In this document: one piece after another, positions 45,104 through 57,200 of the stretch
Numbering within the stretch: position 1 is the first letter of the stretch
Layout: each line of letters opens with the position of its first letter
Assembly (NCBI GenBank): GCA_963970005.1
Contig: CAXAMN010028983.1
Span: 74,900 to 138,899 of the forward strand
DNA from: Durusdinium trenchii
Taxonomy: Eukaryota > Sar > Dinophyceae > Suessiales > Symbiodiniaceae
DNA: 64,000 nt
Direction of reading: 5' to 3'
Made by a program: the position numbers and the translations under genes
Notes under the pieces: model-generated
Seen by the model: only the letters and a program-made list of their open reading frames with translations
Told to the model about the DNA's origin: nothing
Database searches by the model: none

Positions 45104-45175
45104 TCATAGGGCCATGGCGACCCCAGCGATTGCCGCGATTGAAACCGGAGGACTCAGTGACGCGCCCCCAGTAGA
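45104..45175 (-). CDS. terminal exon, small hydrophobic tail
   Basis: CACACCTCAG|TCT opens exactly 24 codons including TGA: STGGASLSPPVSIAAIAGVAMAL. The acceptor is good and all phases fit. A short hydrophobic C-terminus could be a membrane anchor. A plus-strand frame over the same bases (LRKAYAACHRAMATP) is the competing reading. Confidence 0.35.
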   Translation of the reverse strand, partial: STGGASLSPPVSIAAIAGVAMAL

Positions 45176-45208
45176 CTGAGGTGTGGTTAGGGGATGAAGA
45201 AAACACTA

Positions 45209-45271
45209 CTAGCGATGGCCTCCAACCTACTAGCGATGGTCTCCAACCTACTAGCACTGGCCTCCAACCTA
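45209..45271. repeat. 21-bp minisatellite, locus 2 (3 units)
   Basis: Three tandem units of CTAGCGATGGCCTCCAACCTA, the reverse complement of the unit at 9224-9265 and 62790-62862, with one or two changes each. Being seven codons long it keeps frames open on both strands and creates false repeat proteins. Confidence 0.85.
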
Positions 45272-46039
45272 CTGACTAGCTAGGGAGAAACGGGGAATAA
45301 AAGAAAGGTTTCTGTAGAATGGCCAACAAGTTTCAAGCCGCATGTGTGCGAAGACGGTCATCGGGGGGTCCTTTCGAGGGGGGGTGCTGGTGCCTGATGC
45401 CCGATGGGACTCCACACAAACCGAATTCAAGTGCACAGGTTCCCCTGACGAAGTTGATACAAGTGCTGAATCGGCTACTATTCTGCAAAGGAAGCTTCTC
45501 GTTGCCACATGGAAGACAAGTGGTCACAATTCACAGAAAACCCTCTATATAAGAGTTATTTCAGGGGTCAACTCTTGAACATGTCATTGTCCTCTGCCTA
45601 GCGTGTCCCCTGTTGGTGAGTGGCATTTCGCTATGGATACTCTTTGATTTATTCGTGACAGCATGCTTTGAGTATTGACAACCAAAATAGACTACACGAC
45701 CACAACCTTCAAGCACAAGTTGTTGGATGGATGTCGGCCCACCACATTAATCTCTTCATGGTGTGGGGTGGCAAACTGAACGATACAAGAACAACTGCTT
45801 CAAAACAACTTCGCTCCTGCCGCTCCACTGCCGGTAGACAAATACAGGAAGACCAGTTTGAAGAAACCAATGGGGCAGGATGGGGCAAATGAGGGAAATT
45901 CGGAAACACATGGATCATATAAACATGATTAAACAGTGACAAAGTAGAACAACTATACCTTCTGAACGCCGGGAAACCTCAACCTTTCTTCTCAATCTTT
46001 CTCATCCTGCCAAACCCATCAAACACACCTGCAATCCGA

Positions 46040-46134
46040 TCAAATCTTCCTCAATCTCCTCGCCTCCATGCCCTCCCAGCTGCGATCCACCGCTTGGGCG
46101 GCGTCCGCCTCCAAGGCTTTGGACTCTTGAGTGC
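46040..46134 (-). CDS. terminal exon candidate, helical charged tail
   Basis: GTGGCCGAG|GC opens TQESKALEADAAQAVDRSW and GMEARRLRKI to TGA. The peptide is amphipathic and helical. By position it could be the last exon of the M16 peptidase gene upstream (48.1-60.0 kb) or of a separate gene; the sequence does not decide. Confidence 0.35.
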
Positions 46135-46199
46135 CTCGGCCACAGCATTGGAACAGGAGAAAGCGATGGAAAAAGCGGTTCCACAAGCTGGTAGTCTTA

Positions 46200-48050
46200 T
46201 CAGTACCTTGGGATGCTTCAGCTATCTCAGGGTTGGATGATGGATGTGTGTTTTTTTGTCCACAACCAGTTCGCCACGATTAGGTGCCAATGCACACATT
46301 CTAGGCCGATTGGAACTTGAAGGAGAATCTCCCACGACCCTTGCGGGTCATGTTCCCATGGTCATAGCATGTCATAGCCATGAGCGCCGCAAGAGATCCT
46401 GCTCCACCCATTGGACGGTGGGTCGTTCGACCTCAGTCCTGCTTGGCGAACACAAAACATGGTGTCGACTCGACAACTGTTCATCGTATCACAAGAATGG
46501 CAAAGTATAGGTTCTGACCCGTCCACAAACGGGAGTTAACAACAAAAAACATGAGTTCACAAGCTCATGACCCATGGTATACCATGCTCCTGAGCTGTGT
46601 TGAGATCTCTCCGAGGTGCTATGAATCTCAATGTAGAGCCTGGCAGGATGTCCAGTCAGGTCCAGGTGGAACATACCATGGGATATGTCAAAGCCACAGG
46701 AACCCCTATCGACCTGTCGTGCTCTGTGGTGGTTGAAGAAGGAACAGGGCTGCTAGACCACTGCTAGGCCATGCAAATGTATTTCTTGAGTTTGTGTTTG
46801 ATCCACCTGAACAGTTTGAGCGACTTGGAATCCAAACTTCTTCGACCCAAAGTGTCCCGCTGACCTCTGCACTGTTTGAAAGTTGAACCGTCCCCAGTGG
46901 GTCGAGTCCCTTTCACCAGCAAGCACAGGTCAAACAGGCAGGATAAATGAGAAGAAACATGAAAAAACGTGAACCGCAAACTCGACCCCCCTTGACAAAA
47001 GCAAATGTCTTGTCAAGGCGGCATCCTGTGGGGAGCAAATTCGTGGCATCCTGGTTTCATGGCGAAGACCATTCGAGGGAACCGTGGGCTCCGACTTTCT
47101 GGGAGCCCCTCATAGCAATGAAGTCCCAGTTAGCGCTATATGACATATGAGGTACAGTCAAGTGTTCATTTTGTGCAGCTGTCACATCCTCGTTGTGTCT
47201 GAAACCATGTCTTGGAACCGTATGAGCCAGGGTATCCTTTCTTTCTGTGAGTTCCGTATCGTTCGCCAGGGTTTGGAGCATGGCATATGACTGCAACGGT
47301 TCCTATGCAATCGTAATTAGATGTCGCAACATGTTGAAGGAACTTCATATGAAACGTGATGTTCCTATAGATCTTGGAACTGTTGCTTGATGTTGCTTGC
47401 ATTCTGGGACATATGCCAGCATCCTCCAACAATTGGTTTCGGTTTCACACACAGGATTCACTGAGGTTACAAGTTGTTTCAAGCGATTGAATCCTGAGGA
47501 AATCGGCATATTTTATGTTCTTTGGTAGTGGGTCACTGCAAGCCCACCTCGGCGCCAAATCCAGCTGCCGGACGAAGCCGCGAAAGCCCTGAGCCAAAGA
47601 AACTGATGATTGGGGTCACTTCATCTGGTCTGGCAGATTCTGACAGTTTGGGTCACCATATTGAACCCATAGAAATGGAAGATGATAGAAGGGGTGATGT
47701 CTCTGTGTTGGCTAGAAAAGTTATGAAAAGTGAGCCACCCTTAAACATGGGATACTGTAATTTCAAAAACATGAGCATATGGATACCGCCTGAAGGTTTG
47801 CAAAGATCTGTGGTACTCCCGCAGTCTGTGGGCGAGCGCTAAAATGATCGTCTCTCTTCCGCAAGTTGTGGGACTAGAGTATGAGGGCTGTTGTCAGCCT
47901 CAAGCGCGCCACAGAAGCACATGACCACCAAAGCAATGGAGTTACTGGAGTGGTCGACATACATCTGGTTTGCCAAATGTACATGCCAGCTCGGAGCAGC
48001 TCAAGCCAGGAGCACCCCAAAAAACAGCGACGGCCATCTCGAAGCCCATA
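46200..48050. other. stretch without a firm gene call
   Basis: No convincing exon on either strand and no recognisable RNA gene or mobile element. If the M16 gene continues past 48113 its last exons should lie here or near 46.0 kb, but I could not find the expected segment. Confidence 0.4.
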
Positions 48051-48112
48051 CAACCCATCCATCCATCCCATCCATCCCCTCTCCAGCCTGCCTCCAGCTC
48101 TGCTCGCCTGAC

Positions 48113-48208
48113 CTCCTCCAGCTTCTTCTGCCGCCGCCCGAAGTCATAGCGCCGCCGTGACAGCTCGGCCCAGTGCCCTGACCGGTCGACCGGCGCGTGG
48201 ACCGATAC
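48113..48208 (-). CDS. M16 peptidase exon, W-x-E-I / Y-x-F-x-R region
   Basis: CCCCTCAG|G opens 32 codons and ends at GGAG|GTCAGG. HWAELSRRRYDFGRR matches the insulysin segment that reads YWGEI, then YNFDR, near the C-terminus. The exon is exactly 96 bases, phase 0. It is the last exon of the gene I can place. Confidence 0.65.
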
Positions 48209-51200
48209 CTGAGGGGACGTGTAAAGGAAGCGTCGTCAGATTGACAGATTTCGGGTGATTTTGGAGGTTTGGTGGGGGGTTGAGACAACGTGAGTCTGAG
48301 TTTCTTCCATTGGTGGGGGATTAAATAGAGTCTTGGTAGGAAAAGTGCAACGTGTGCTCCTCCAACGTCCAAGTTTGGTGGGGTTGGGCAATGGCTGCAA
48401 AGGGAGGCTGGTGAATGGAGTTGAAAAAAGTGAACCCAGGAGGTCACCTGCTGGAGTGGATGATGAGAGGGTGTGATCATCTACCGCATGCACTTTGTAA
48501 CCTACCTAACACATCTAAGACGAACTCTAAGGTGGAATAGCTGGCCCCAAGGCCGACATCTTTTCTTCCAATGACCACCACTATGTCACCACTTATCAAA
48601 AACTCCACAGGCTGGCAGAAGGATCATTTATGTCTCTTCAGCTATGAGTTGGATTGTGGTTTCACGTCCCAGCTACTACCAGCATCTACCAGCTCCTTCA
48701 AACTGATATCTGTGGGATTTTGTGGGGCTTCTTTGGTCATCTTGAGGAGAAAAAGAAACTACAAGTTCCAGTGATGTGGACCGCTGTATTCCTTCATTGA
48801 GCTTCGGCCAATACGTATGATTCACCCTCTATGTCGTATCAAGTTCTTACGCTGGTGCTTGCGCGTTGTTTACGCAACCACAGTTTTAGCTTACGTGAGG
48901 CCTTGGTTAACAAAAGTCCTACGCTAAGCTTACGCCATGAGACAATTATGATTCCGAAAGGTTCCCCCAAAGGATTTGCTTACGCAGCAATACATGTTGT
49001 TCTTCATGTTCTTGTAAAGAACAGCACATACGCACACCTTACACAACACGTGTGTTCAACATGGAGCTTACGCAACCTTACGCATCACAATGTTTTCCAT
49101 ACGCCACAGATTGATATAACATAGATTAATGGAATGCCAAGGGAGGTTTTGGCTATTGCTCAATTGAAGTCACTTCGTAGCTCTCGAGTACCGATTAGAA
49201 CAGCACTCGAAGATATTCGATGTGAACCCCTTTTCCGTCCTTGACCAATTGCAGAATCAGAATGGCTTTAGACTCCCGTAGCTTGAGGTACGACGATAAG
49301 TAGAGTCTTGGAGCCATTAACTTGGACGGACATTTCCCCCAGCACCGGCCAAGAGGCTAGAAAACTCCTCTCTGAGGTTCTTGGGAGCCTTCCATCAGCA
49401 CGTGCGCGAGGCAACTGCCCACGTGGCGCAAGCGCAATCCGATGTGCTGTCTAACTACCATCCATCCAACATCCTCCTGTTCATCTATCCAAACCATCCA
49501 AGGCCATGCAGAAGTGGGAACCGGTGGACTCATCCAACATCAGCCACGGTGACCCACCCCCCCATCCTTATCTCCATCCCGGGACCCGTGCTACTCGTTC
49601 GAGACAAATTCCACCCAGTGGACCCAAGTTGAAGAGGATCAAAACCAATCACCTTCAAAACCATCCAAGGTATATATTTATGTATTATATATACTATATG
49701 TTTATATAATTTTATATCTATAACATCCCAAAGAAGCTGATTCAATCTGCACCCAACATGCAGACTGTTCCTCCAACCTCCCCATCCCCTATCCTCTGCC
49801 AAGATCGAGGCCAAGCCCTCTTTCTGTCGATGAAACTCTTCCTCCTCCAACTCCTCTTGGGCTCAAAGCGCATCCCCGGTCACTGCCACTGCTTCCAAAG
49901 CAGTTCCGAAAGACGCATTTGGGGAAACAAAACCAAGGACATGTTAATGTTGACCTTTGATTTATAAACGACCCTAGAATAATGTCACTTTTTTTCCTGC
50001 ACAGATTTATAAAGGCCCCCAGAATAATGTCTTTTTTTTTGGGAGGGGTAGTTGTAGTGGGATATTTGTTATTGTTATAGTTTTCTTTTTCCCTTTTGAG
50101 TTTGCTGGGATTTGCTTATCTTACAGGCTTTTGGATTGAGATTTCTATCAAACATTTGGAGATTTCCATTGAGATTTGATGCTTTTGGAGGCTTTTGGAT
50201 GGAGATTTCTATTGAAAATTTGAAGATTTCCATTGAGATTTGATGCGCACTTTCTTTATAAAATCCCTTATTCAAAAGTATTGAAAAACAAAAAAAATCA
50301 TTCAAGCAAAGGGGGTAGTCCAGCAAGCAGCTTTCTNNNNNNNNNNNNNNNNNNNNNNNNNNNNNNNNNNNNNNNNNNNNNNNNNNNNNNNNNNNNNNNN
50401 NNNNNNNNNNNNNNNNNNNNNNNNNNNNNNNNNNNNNNNNNNNNNNNNNNNNNNNNNNNNNNNNNNNNNNNNNNNNNNNNNNNNNNNNNNNNNNNNNNNN
50501 NNNNNNNNNNNNNNNNNNNNNNNNNNNNNNNNNNNNNNNNNNNNNNNNNNNNNNNNNNNNNNNNNNNNNNNNNNNNNNNGGGGGGGGGAGTTTATAAATC
50601 AAGAGTCAACATTACTGGTTGTTTCAACCTCTTGGTAAAAGGCACCCAAGTGGTAACAACAATATTGGTGTCAATTAATAGATTAAAATAGATTGCAATA
50701 AATTGATATAAATTGTATATGTAATATAGTAATAGTATATAGCTGCCGTATACCTGATTCAATTCAATTCTCAACACCCATGCATGATGCGATGATTCAC
50801 ATGGCCCACCCACCCATGCACCAGTCACAAAAGGATCGCCTCTCCCCCGAGCCAGCTTCGTGCTTCGTGGAGCCAGACGTCTTGCGGTACACCCTCCCAG
50901 CCCAAGACTGTCGTCTGGTGAGTCTGGTCCGCCGAAAAGCCCAAAAGACTTCAAAGAAAGACCAGAAATCCCTCACCGCCCTCCACCAAAAACGACCGAA
51001 ATCCGCTACCTTCAGAAAGATCTGAGAAATGTCATGTGGGTGAAGAAAGACCACGAAACCCACGAGGCCCTCCACAACTCCTCCAAGATCCATCGAAGCT
51101 GCTTTTGCCAACAGGCTTCGATCCGCGCTCGGACCTTCGTTGGCTCGAACTCCGTCTGGACCTGAGACATGGATGGACATGGAACAGGTCCAACACATTT

Positions 51201-54200
51201 TGGAAAGGAAAGAACGGTTGCGCGCAAAGATCTTCAATTAATTGGATCACCGTCTTCTAGTTGATTTGCTGGCACAAAGTGGAACACTGAATCACAGCAA
51301 CAAGGGGACAAGGTGAGTGTTTTTTTTGAACGACGAGGAACAAGGGCTGAACAGATGGGATGTGTCGTGAATTTCGGAGCTTATTTGCTAGCATCATTGC
51401 TGATCTCAAATCCCCGGACTTCTCTTGAGCAAATCTCTCAGCAACCTCTCAGATGGTTGTTCCACAGCATTTGCGAGGCCTGAAGCGAGTACAATCCAGT
51501 GGTGTGAGGCGCGTCTCACAAACAAGTGTTCTGTGTCTCCCAAAGCCGGGAGAGCCTCGGAATGGTTCTCATGGTGTTTTCATATGTTTTCATGTCATTA
51601 TATTTGTTCCTCAAAAACATACATCCTCCCCATGTCATACAGGATATTGCCATTGTGATGTTCCTACGAAACATATATCCAAACACGGTGGCTTCCTTGG
51701 AGACCTTCAGACTTGAGACAAACCATTAGTGCCTTGCTACTCAACTGTTGCATTCATTTGGCAGCTCTTTCCCATCGAGACCACCTGTCTGTCTGAGTGC
51801 CCGGGGCCAAGAGCCGAAGTTTCAGGAAGCGCTTCCCTTCCAAGTTGCTCCTGGGCATTCCGCCGCTGGTGCGGCCGCGGCGCGGCCGCGGTGCCACGGC
51901 TGTCAAGTGGCGGCTGTCAAAACCGTGGAGTGAACGAACGATGCCGTGCATCGACGCTTTGGCGGTGAATGTCACAGCTATCGGATATGGGCGGCAGGTC
52001 AAGGCTCTCTCATAGAACCCATCCAGGAATGACCCATCTTGTACTCCTATATATATTTGCTATTGTATGAAGATGTATGAAGTAATGCAAGGCCAGCTAG
52101 GTGCTATGTCGGAATCTATCCCGACTCCCCACGATACGAATGCCGATCGGGACAATTGACATGGCAAACCTGGATGGGTCATGGTCACACCAAGGGTTAT
52201 GAAACACCCTGACAGACAATCTTGGATAGAACTCATGAACCTCCAACAAAGCACCTTCCAAGCACTGGCTTCCTCTGTTTGCCTCGTGCTAGTCAACTTT
52301 CGTGTTGCTTCGGTGTCCAAGTTAGCCCTTCATCCTGGCCCCTGGCGCCGAACTTTTCATGAAAACTATATATATATATTGAAGCCAAAACGGGGCATTT
52401 CACTCCGTCCTCCACTGGCAGAAACTGAACGGACAGCCTGAAAAGATCATGAATGATAGTATATAGTGTTCGAACTAAAACAAATAACATGGTCTATGAG
52501 ATTGTGCCATCACCATCTCGGGCTCAAAGATTTCTTCGAGGCACAGCTGCACGATGTATCCCAGCTGCTGCTTGGTGCGCAAGTCCTCACCACATGAGGC
52601 TGTTGGGTTTTGTGAGGACTGCCTCCGCTCACTGACCCAACACATGGGGCAGTTGCCTGTGAAAGGTTGCATAAAGGTGTATGATCTTTATACCCTCATG
52701 TCTTTATACTGTGAAAATCTGTGAAAGGTTATCTTTATACCCTCATGATCCCTCATGTCTTCCACACTCAACCGTAGAATTCCAATTGGTGTCGGAGTAG
52801 AAATACATGTATAATGGCAGCCCTGGCGAAGCAACTCTGTTCACCATATATCAGGAGCACTATCAGGAGCCTTTTCGACCCTTGGTTGGCGCAAAGTCCT
52901 GACAAAAGGACATCCCCAGAGTCCGAATGCATGCGAATGCATGGTGCCCGGGTCGGTGAGTCAAAAGATCGACTACACTGGATGACCCGAACCATGGGAT
53001 GTTCTTTCTTGGAGCCGGGTCTGTCCCAAAGATGGAGCGCCGATGGAGACTTGACTGGAGAACCAGGTGAATTCTCCGATTGCTCTCGGCAGTGTCAGCG
53101 ATGTTGCTCTCGGCCCGGACTCCCAGTGTTCCCTGCAATGGACTCACCGCAAAGATCCGCACAATACAAAGCACAGGATCGTCCAACTGTGGAAGGAAGC
53201 AAGTGTTGTTGTAATAATTCTAGTCTCACTATGTTTCACCGAGCCAGTCTGACGCTGGAAATAGTTTTGTGAGCAAACAGAGTCTTAACATCTGACGGAT
53301 GACACAACATCTGGCTATAGGAACCGATCACCCCCCCCGATCTGACTGGGTTTGACCAAGAATTCACCAGGCCTCAAAGACTTTGGGATTCAACATCCGC
53401 ACCAGGAGGGAAGTGAAGACACTTTGCCTCACATGTGGCTGCGACGTTTTTTTGGTGAAAACATGTCTGCGTCCGATGTGGAAAGGAAGGAACCCCTGGC
53501 GAACACCTGGCTGCTTCAAGTTGGCAGCTATTGATCTCACTTCTCGAAAACAGGAGTTTGAGACTTATTTCAGAAAGTGAAAGAATACTCTGAGATCTCG
53601 CGGAAGCTGATATGGACAAACATATCGCTCTAAGACCTGGGGTCGAGCAGCTGATGAGGTGTACGGTTCAAGCCCCTTCCCATGGGGTGTGACAGCAGGC
53701 TGCTGCCAGGTTGCTGCAAGCCGTCTGGCAGTTGCAGTTCCATCACCACACAATTGTTGCGCTCCTGAGGCCCAGACTGGATCACCACTCCATTCGATAT
53801 GACTCCATCGATTCGGTGAACTCATGGGATCAAAACAAAGAACAAAACCACCAAACATGGCCCTGGCAGGCGGGCACTCAGACCCACCGGTTGACCTACC
53901 CAGGTGTCGATCGTTCACCGCCGGACTGCAGCTTTGCACGCATTCCTGAGTTGTCCCCGCACAGCCAGAATGCCAACGATCCGATGGACAAGTTGCCAAT
54001 CTTGACAGCTTTAGACTCCAAAGCTGGTTCGTCACCAACTTCGCAGCTCACTTCCTAGCAAACTAAGTGCTTCACCCAGCTCCACCTCCAGTCATCAAAC
54101 ATCATGTTACAGTAAAGCTCCTTTTTCTTTTTGCTTCCAGCCTTCTTCCTATGTCACCCAATCTCCACCCACCTCCCAGCTCCCTGCGCCGTCCTCGGGA

Positions 54201-57200
54201 TTGGTTCCGGGGATCACCCACAAGGTCCGACCCTCTGGAAGCTCCGCCTCCTCTGGCGCCTGAGGGCTTGAGGAAAGGCTGGAATTCGTGGAGCATGGTG
54301 GCGCTCATGCGACTCCACCAGCTTGCAGGTCTGTGAAAGCACGGGATTCCACTTTCATAGAGCAGAAGATTAGTGCGCTTGCATGCCCATCCCTGCACGA
54401 ACCTCCATCCATCCCTACCACCTGTCCTCCCCCAAAAGCAAGCATCTCCCGGCCGCAGTTTCGCCTCCCAGCCTCGCCTCCGCGGGGCGTCCATTCTCGG
54501 GGCTCGCCAGCGAGCAGAGCGCACAGAGACGTTGAGCCTCCGGAGCGTCCGCGTGGCCCGTGACCAAGGCTTCACTGAAGGCATCCAGGAAGAGCCTCGT
54601 GCGAAAGGAACTGAAGAAGGGGAAAGGCAAACGAAGCAAGGTTGATCGAGGAAAAAATTGTCTGTAGTTTTATGACGTGTAAGACCACGAAGCAACAATC
54701 AGTATAAGATTATAAGATCTAATCAAATCAAATCAGCCTTGCCAAAGCCTTTCAAAGGCTTTAGTGTGCAATTTGATGTTTAAACATGAGAGCTTACTGT
54801 TCGGTGCTTCTACAGGGAATGCTGCATTTGGCATATTAATCGATCTTCTTCGCTAGCCTGTAAAAGAGACTACGTGTGGACATTCTGCATGGAACACCCA
54901 CGTTGGGGGGGCAAGAGCGCATTGGATCATTTCAGTCGTTGTTGCTGTTTGGTTTTGTTTGAATGTTTACTTGACTTTTGTCTAATCTTTTTGCCCAAAA
55001 CGCCAAAATCAGATGCTGCTCGGCGGACGTGTCACCAGGGTTTATCGCAGGGTTCATCCCAGAGTCCATCGACCAGTATCAACAGTGGCCATGGTATGTA
55101 ACCTTGGACTCAAGGGTCTAGATAGGCCTGGCTATATAAGTTGATGTGACTGTCCAAGATTACCACGTGCCAAACACTTAGTTAGAGAAGCCGAGAAGCC
55201 AACTCCGACCCTTGATTCTGTTTCGATCTACCCTATCCAGGTGACATATCAACAAAACAGATTGTATATTGTACATCATGTCTATCAATTTGATTTGGGA
55301 CTTTCAACCCAGCTTGCCTATCACAGCCTATCAGCTGGCGGGACAGTTTTTTGACCGACTGTGTCATCCCGTCGACATGTTCGCCTCTGGTGTTCGCTTT
55401 GCACGTCCTCCACAGTGACTTGATCTAAGACCTTCAGCTGCTCCTGGGAGCGGAGAAGAACTTCTGCCATGGTCATGCCAGAGACTTGCAGAACACAATG
55501 GAAAGAAACCTGAGCAGAAACATATACAATGTTCGCTTCTTTGGCACAAACATATACAACATATCCTAGAAAAGCAGCGGATCTCTGCATTGCAGCGGCA
55601 TGCATGGACACTGAATACTATACCAACCACAATTAGTGGCATCATTCCTCCACTACCCAGCACCTCTTTGCCCAAACTCGCAAAAAACAAACAAAACACT
55701 GGGGCGTGCGCCAACGTTCAAAGCGAACCACAAACCACTCGTCTGTCTATGACCGCTGTCGGCTCCTCCACGCTGAAGCTGTGCCTTTGCGTCAGCTCGC
55801 GGCTCTTGCGCACCGCTAGGTCGCAGGGCCTGCAGAGCGCTAGGTCGCCGGCAGAAGAGCTGGGAGGCCGAAGGAAGCGTGATCTGTGGTGATCTGGTAC
55901 TACAGGATACTACAGGTGGTTCTTGGTTTGACTAGATATAGACCTGCCACCCATCTCTGAAGAACAGGCTTGGCAGTGTACTCGTGCTCACGCAGGTGAA
56001 GCTTGAGAGGCAAGTCGCGCCAGTCACAGATATTGTCACTCCATACTCGAATCGTGCAACTGTCCACCACCTTGTGCAGGATCATCTTCCAAAACAACCG
56101 AGTTTAGGGCCTCTAGGGCGGCTACTAGGGCGACCTGCTTCTTTAGGGTAATCCGATTAGGCGGCGGTCTTCCCAAAACCACATCGAGCAGTCTGACCGG
56201 TTGCGGCACTGGATCTTTGGAATCAAAGAGGCGATCAATCCAAGGCTTTGAAATGTCCTATAATTGAAATAATGTGAGTATTCACCCTTTTTGGGTCACG
56301 TTGAGACTAATTAGTGGAGTTGACCAAGAACCCAGATCAAACATGGTAAAACATCCTTCCAGCTCCCACCTCATCTTCAGTGCAGAGTTGCGCAACATCC
56401 GCTGTGTCCGGTCTAGGACCAAATTGAAGGTAGCCGGAGACACTGCCTGAGACATGCAAAGGAAGGTGTCCAAGACAGCCTAACTTCGTTGAAGTCGAAC
56501 AAACCAAGCAAACCCCTTTTGAAGGATGTCTTATTTGAACGGGTCTTTGGGTCTTCTTCAACTACAATGCCAGCGGAGCTCCTTCCGAATCAGAGGACCG
56601 TTAACCGTGAACGGGTCGGTCGGCAGCTGGACAGAGCTGGACCTGAGACCGGTTTGGGCATGCGGCATGTCGGATGTCTTCTTTTATTACGGAACATTGC
56701 GACATGAACTGCGTAAGTCGCTGCATGTCTGGTGGTACGTACAAGCACAAAGAAAAACAATTCAACTGAGGGCAAGCAATTTCCTAAGGCATACAAGGAC
56801 TCTCTCCCCTTCTGAGCGAATCCACTACACCCGACTAAGCCGTGCATCTAGTCTAACCCCTACCAGGTCAGTCTATCGGCATTGTATGGAAACCATTGGA
56901 AACCACCATAAGGGTAATCAATAATCACCATGAGGGCAACAAATGGAGCCAACCACAATCTAGGGTAGTATCCTTTTCCAATGAGGGCAGCCACACCCCA
57001 TCCATATTCCCTAAACGTCCCAGTTGTCCTTCGGCAAAACCTGCCTCCTTCATCTTGGCTACCACTGCCTGACGAAGGTCATGGGGATTCTTTTTCAAGT
57101 CAAGAACTGCACCTGATGCTGAAATTCCAAGACATGTTTTACTTACACGTGGCCCACCATAGATACCTGCGATAACCTGCAGGCCGTGCCCACAACAATG

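Noticed and set aside
50075-50691. Open frames crossing 50337-50579
   Set aside because: They cross a run of N and are artefacts of the gap.
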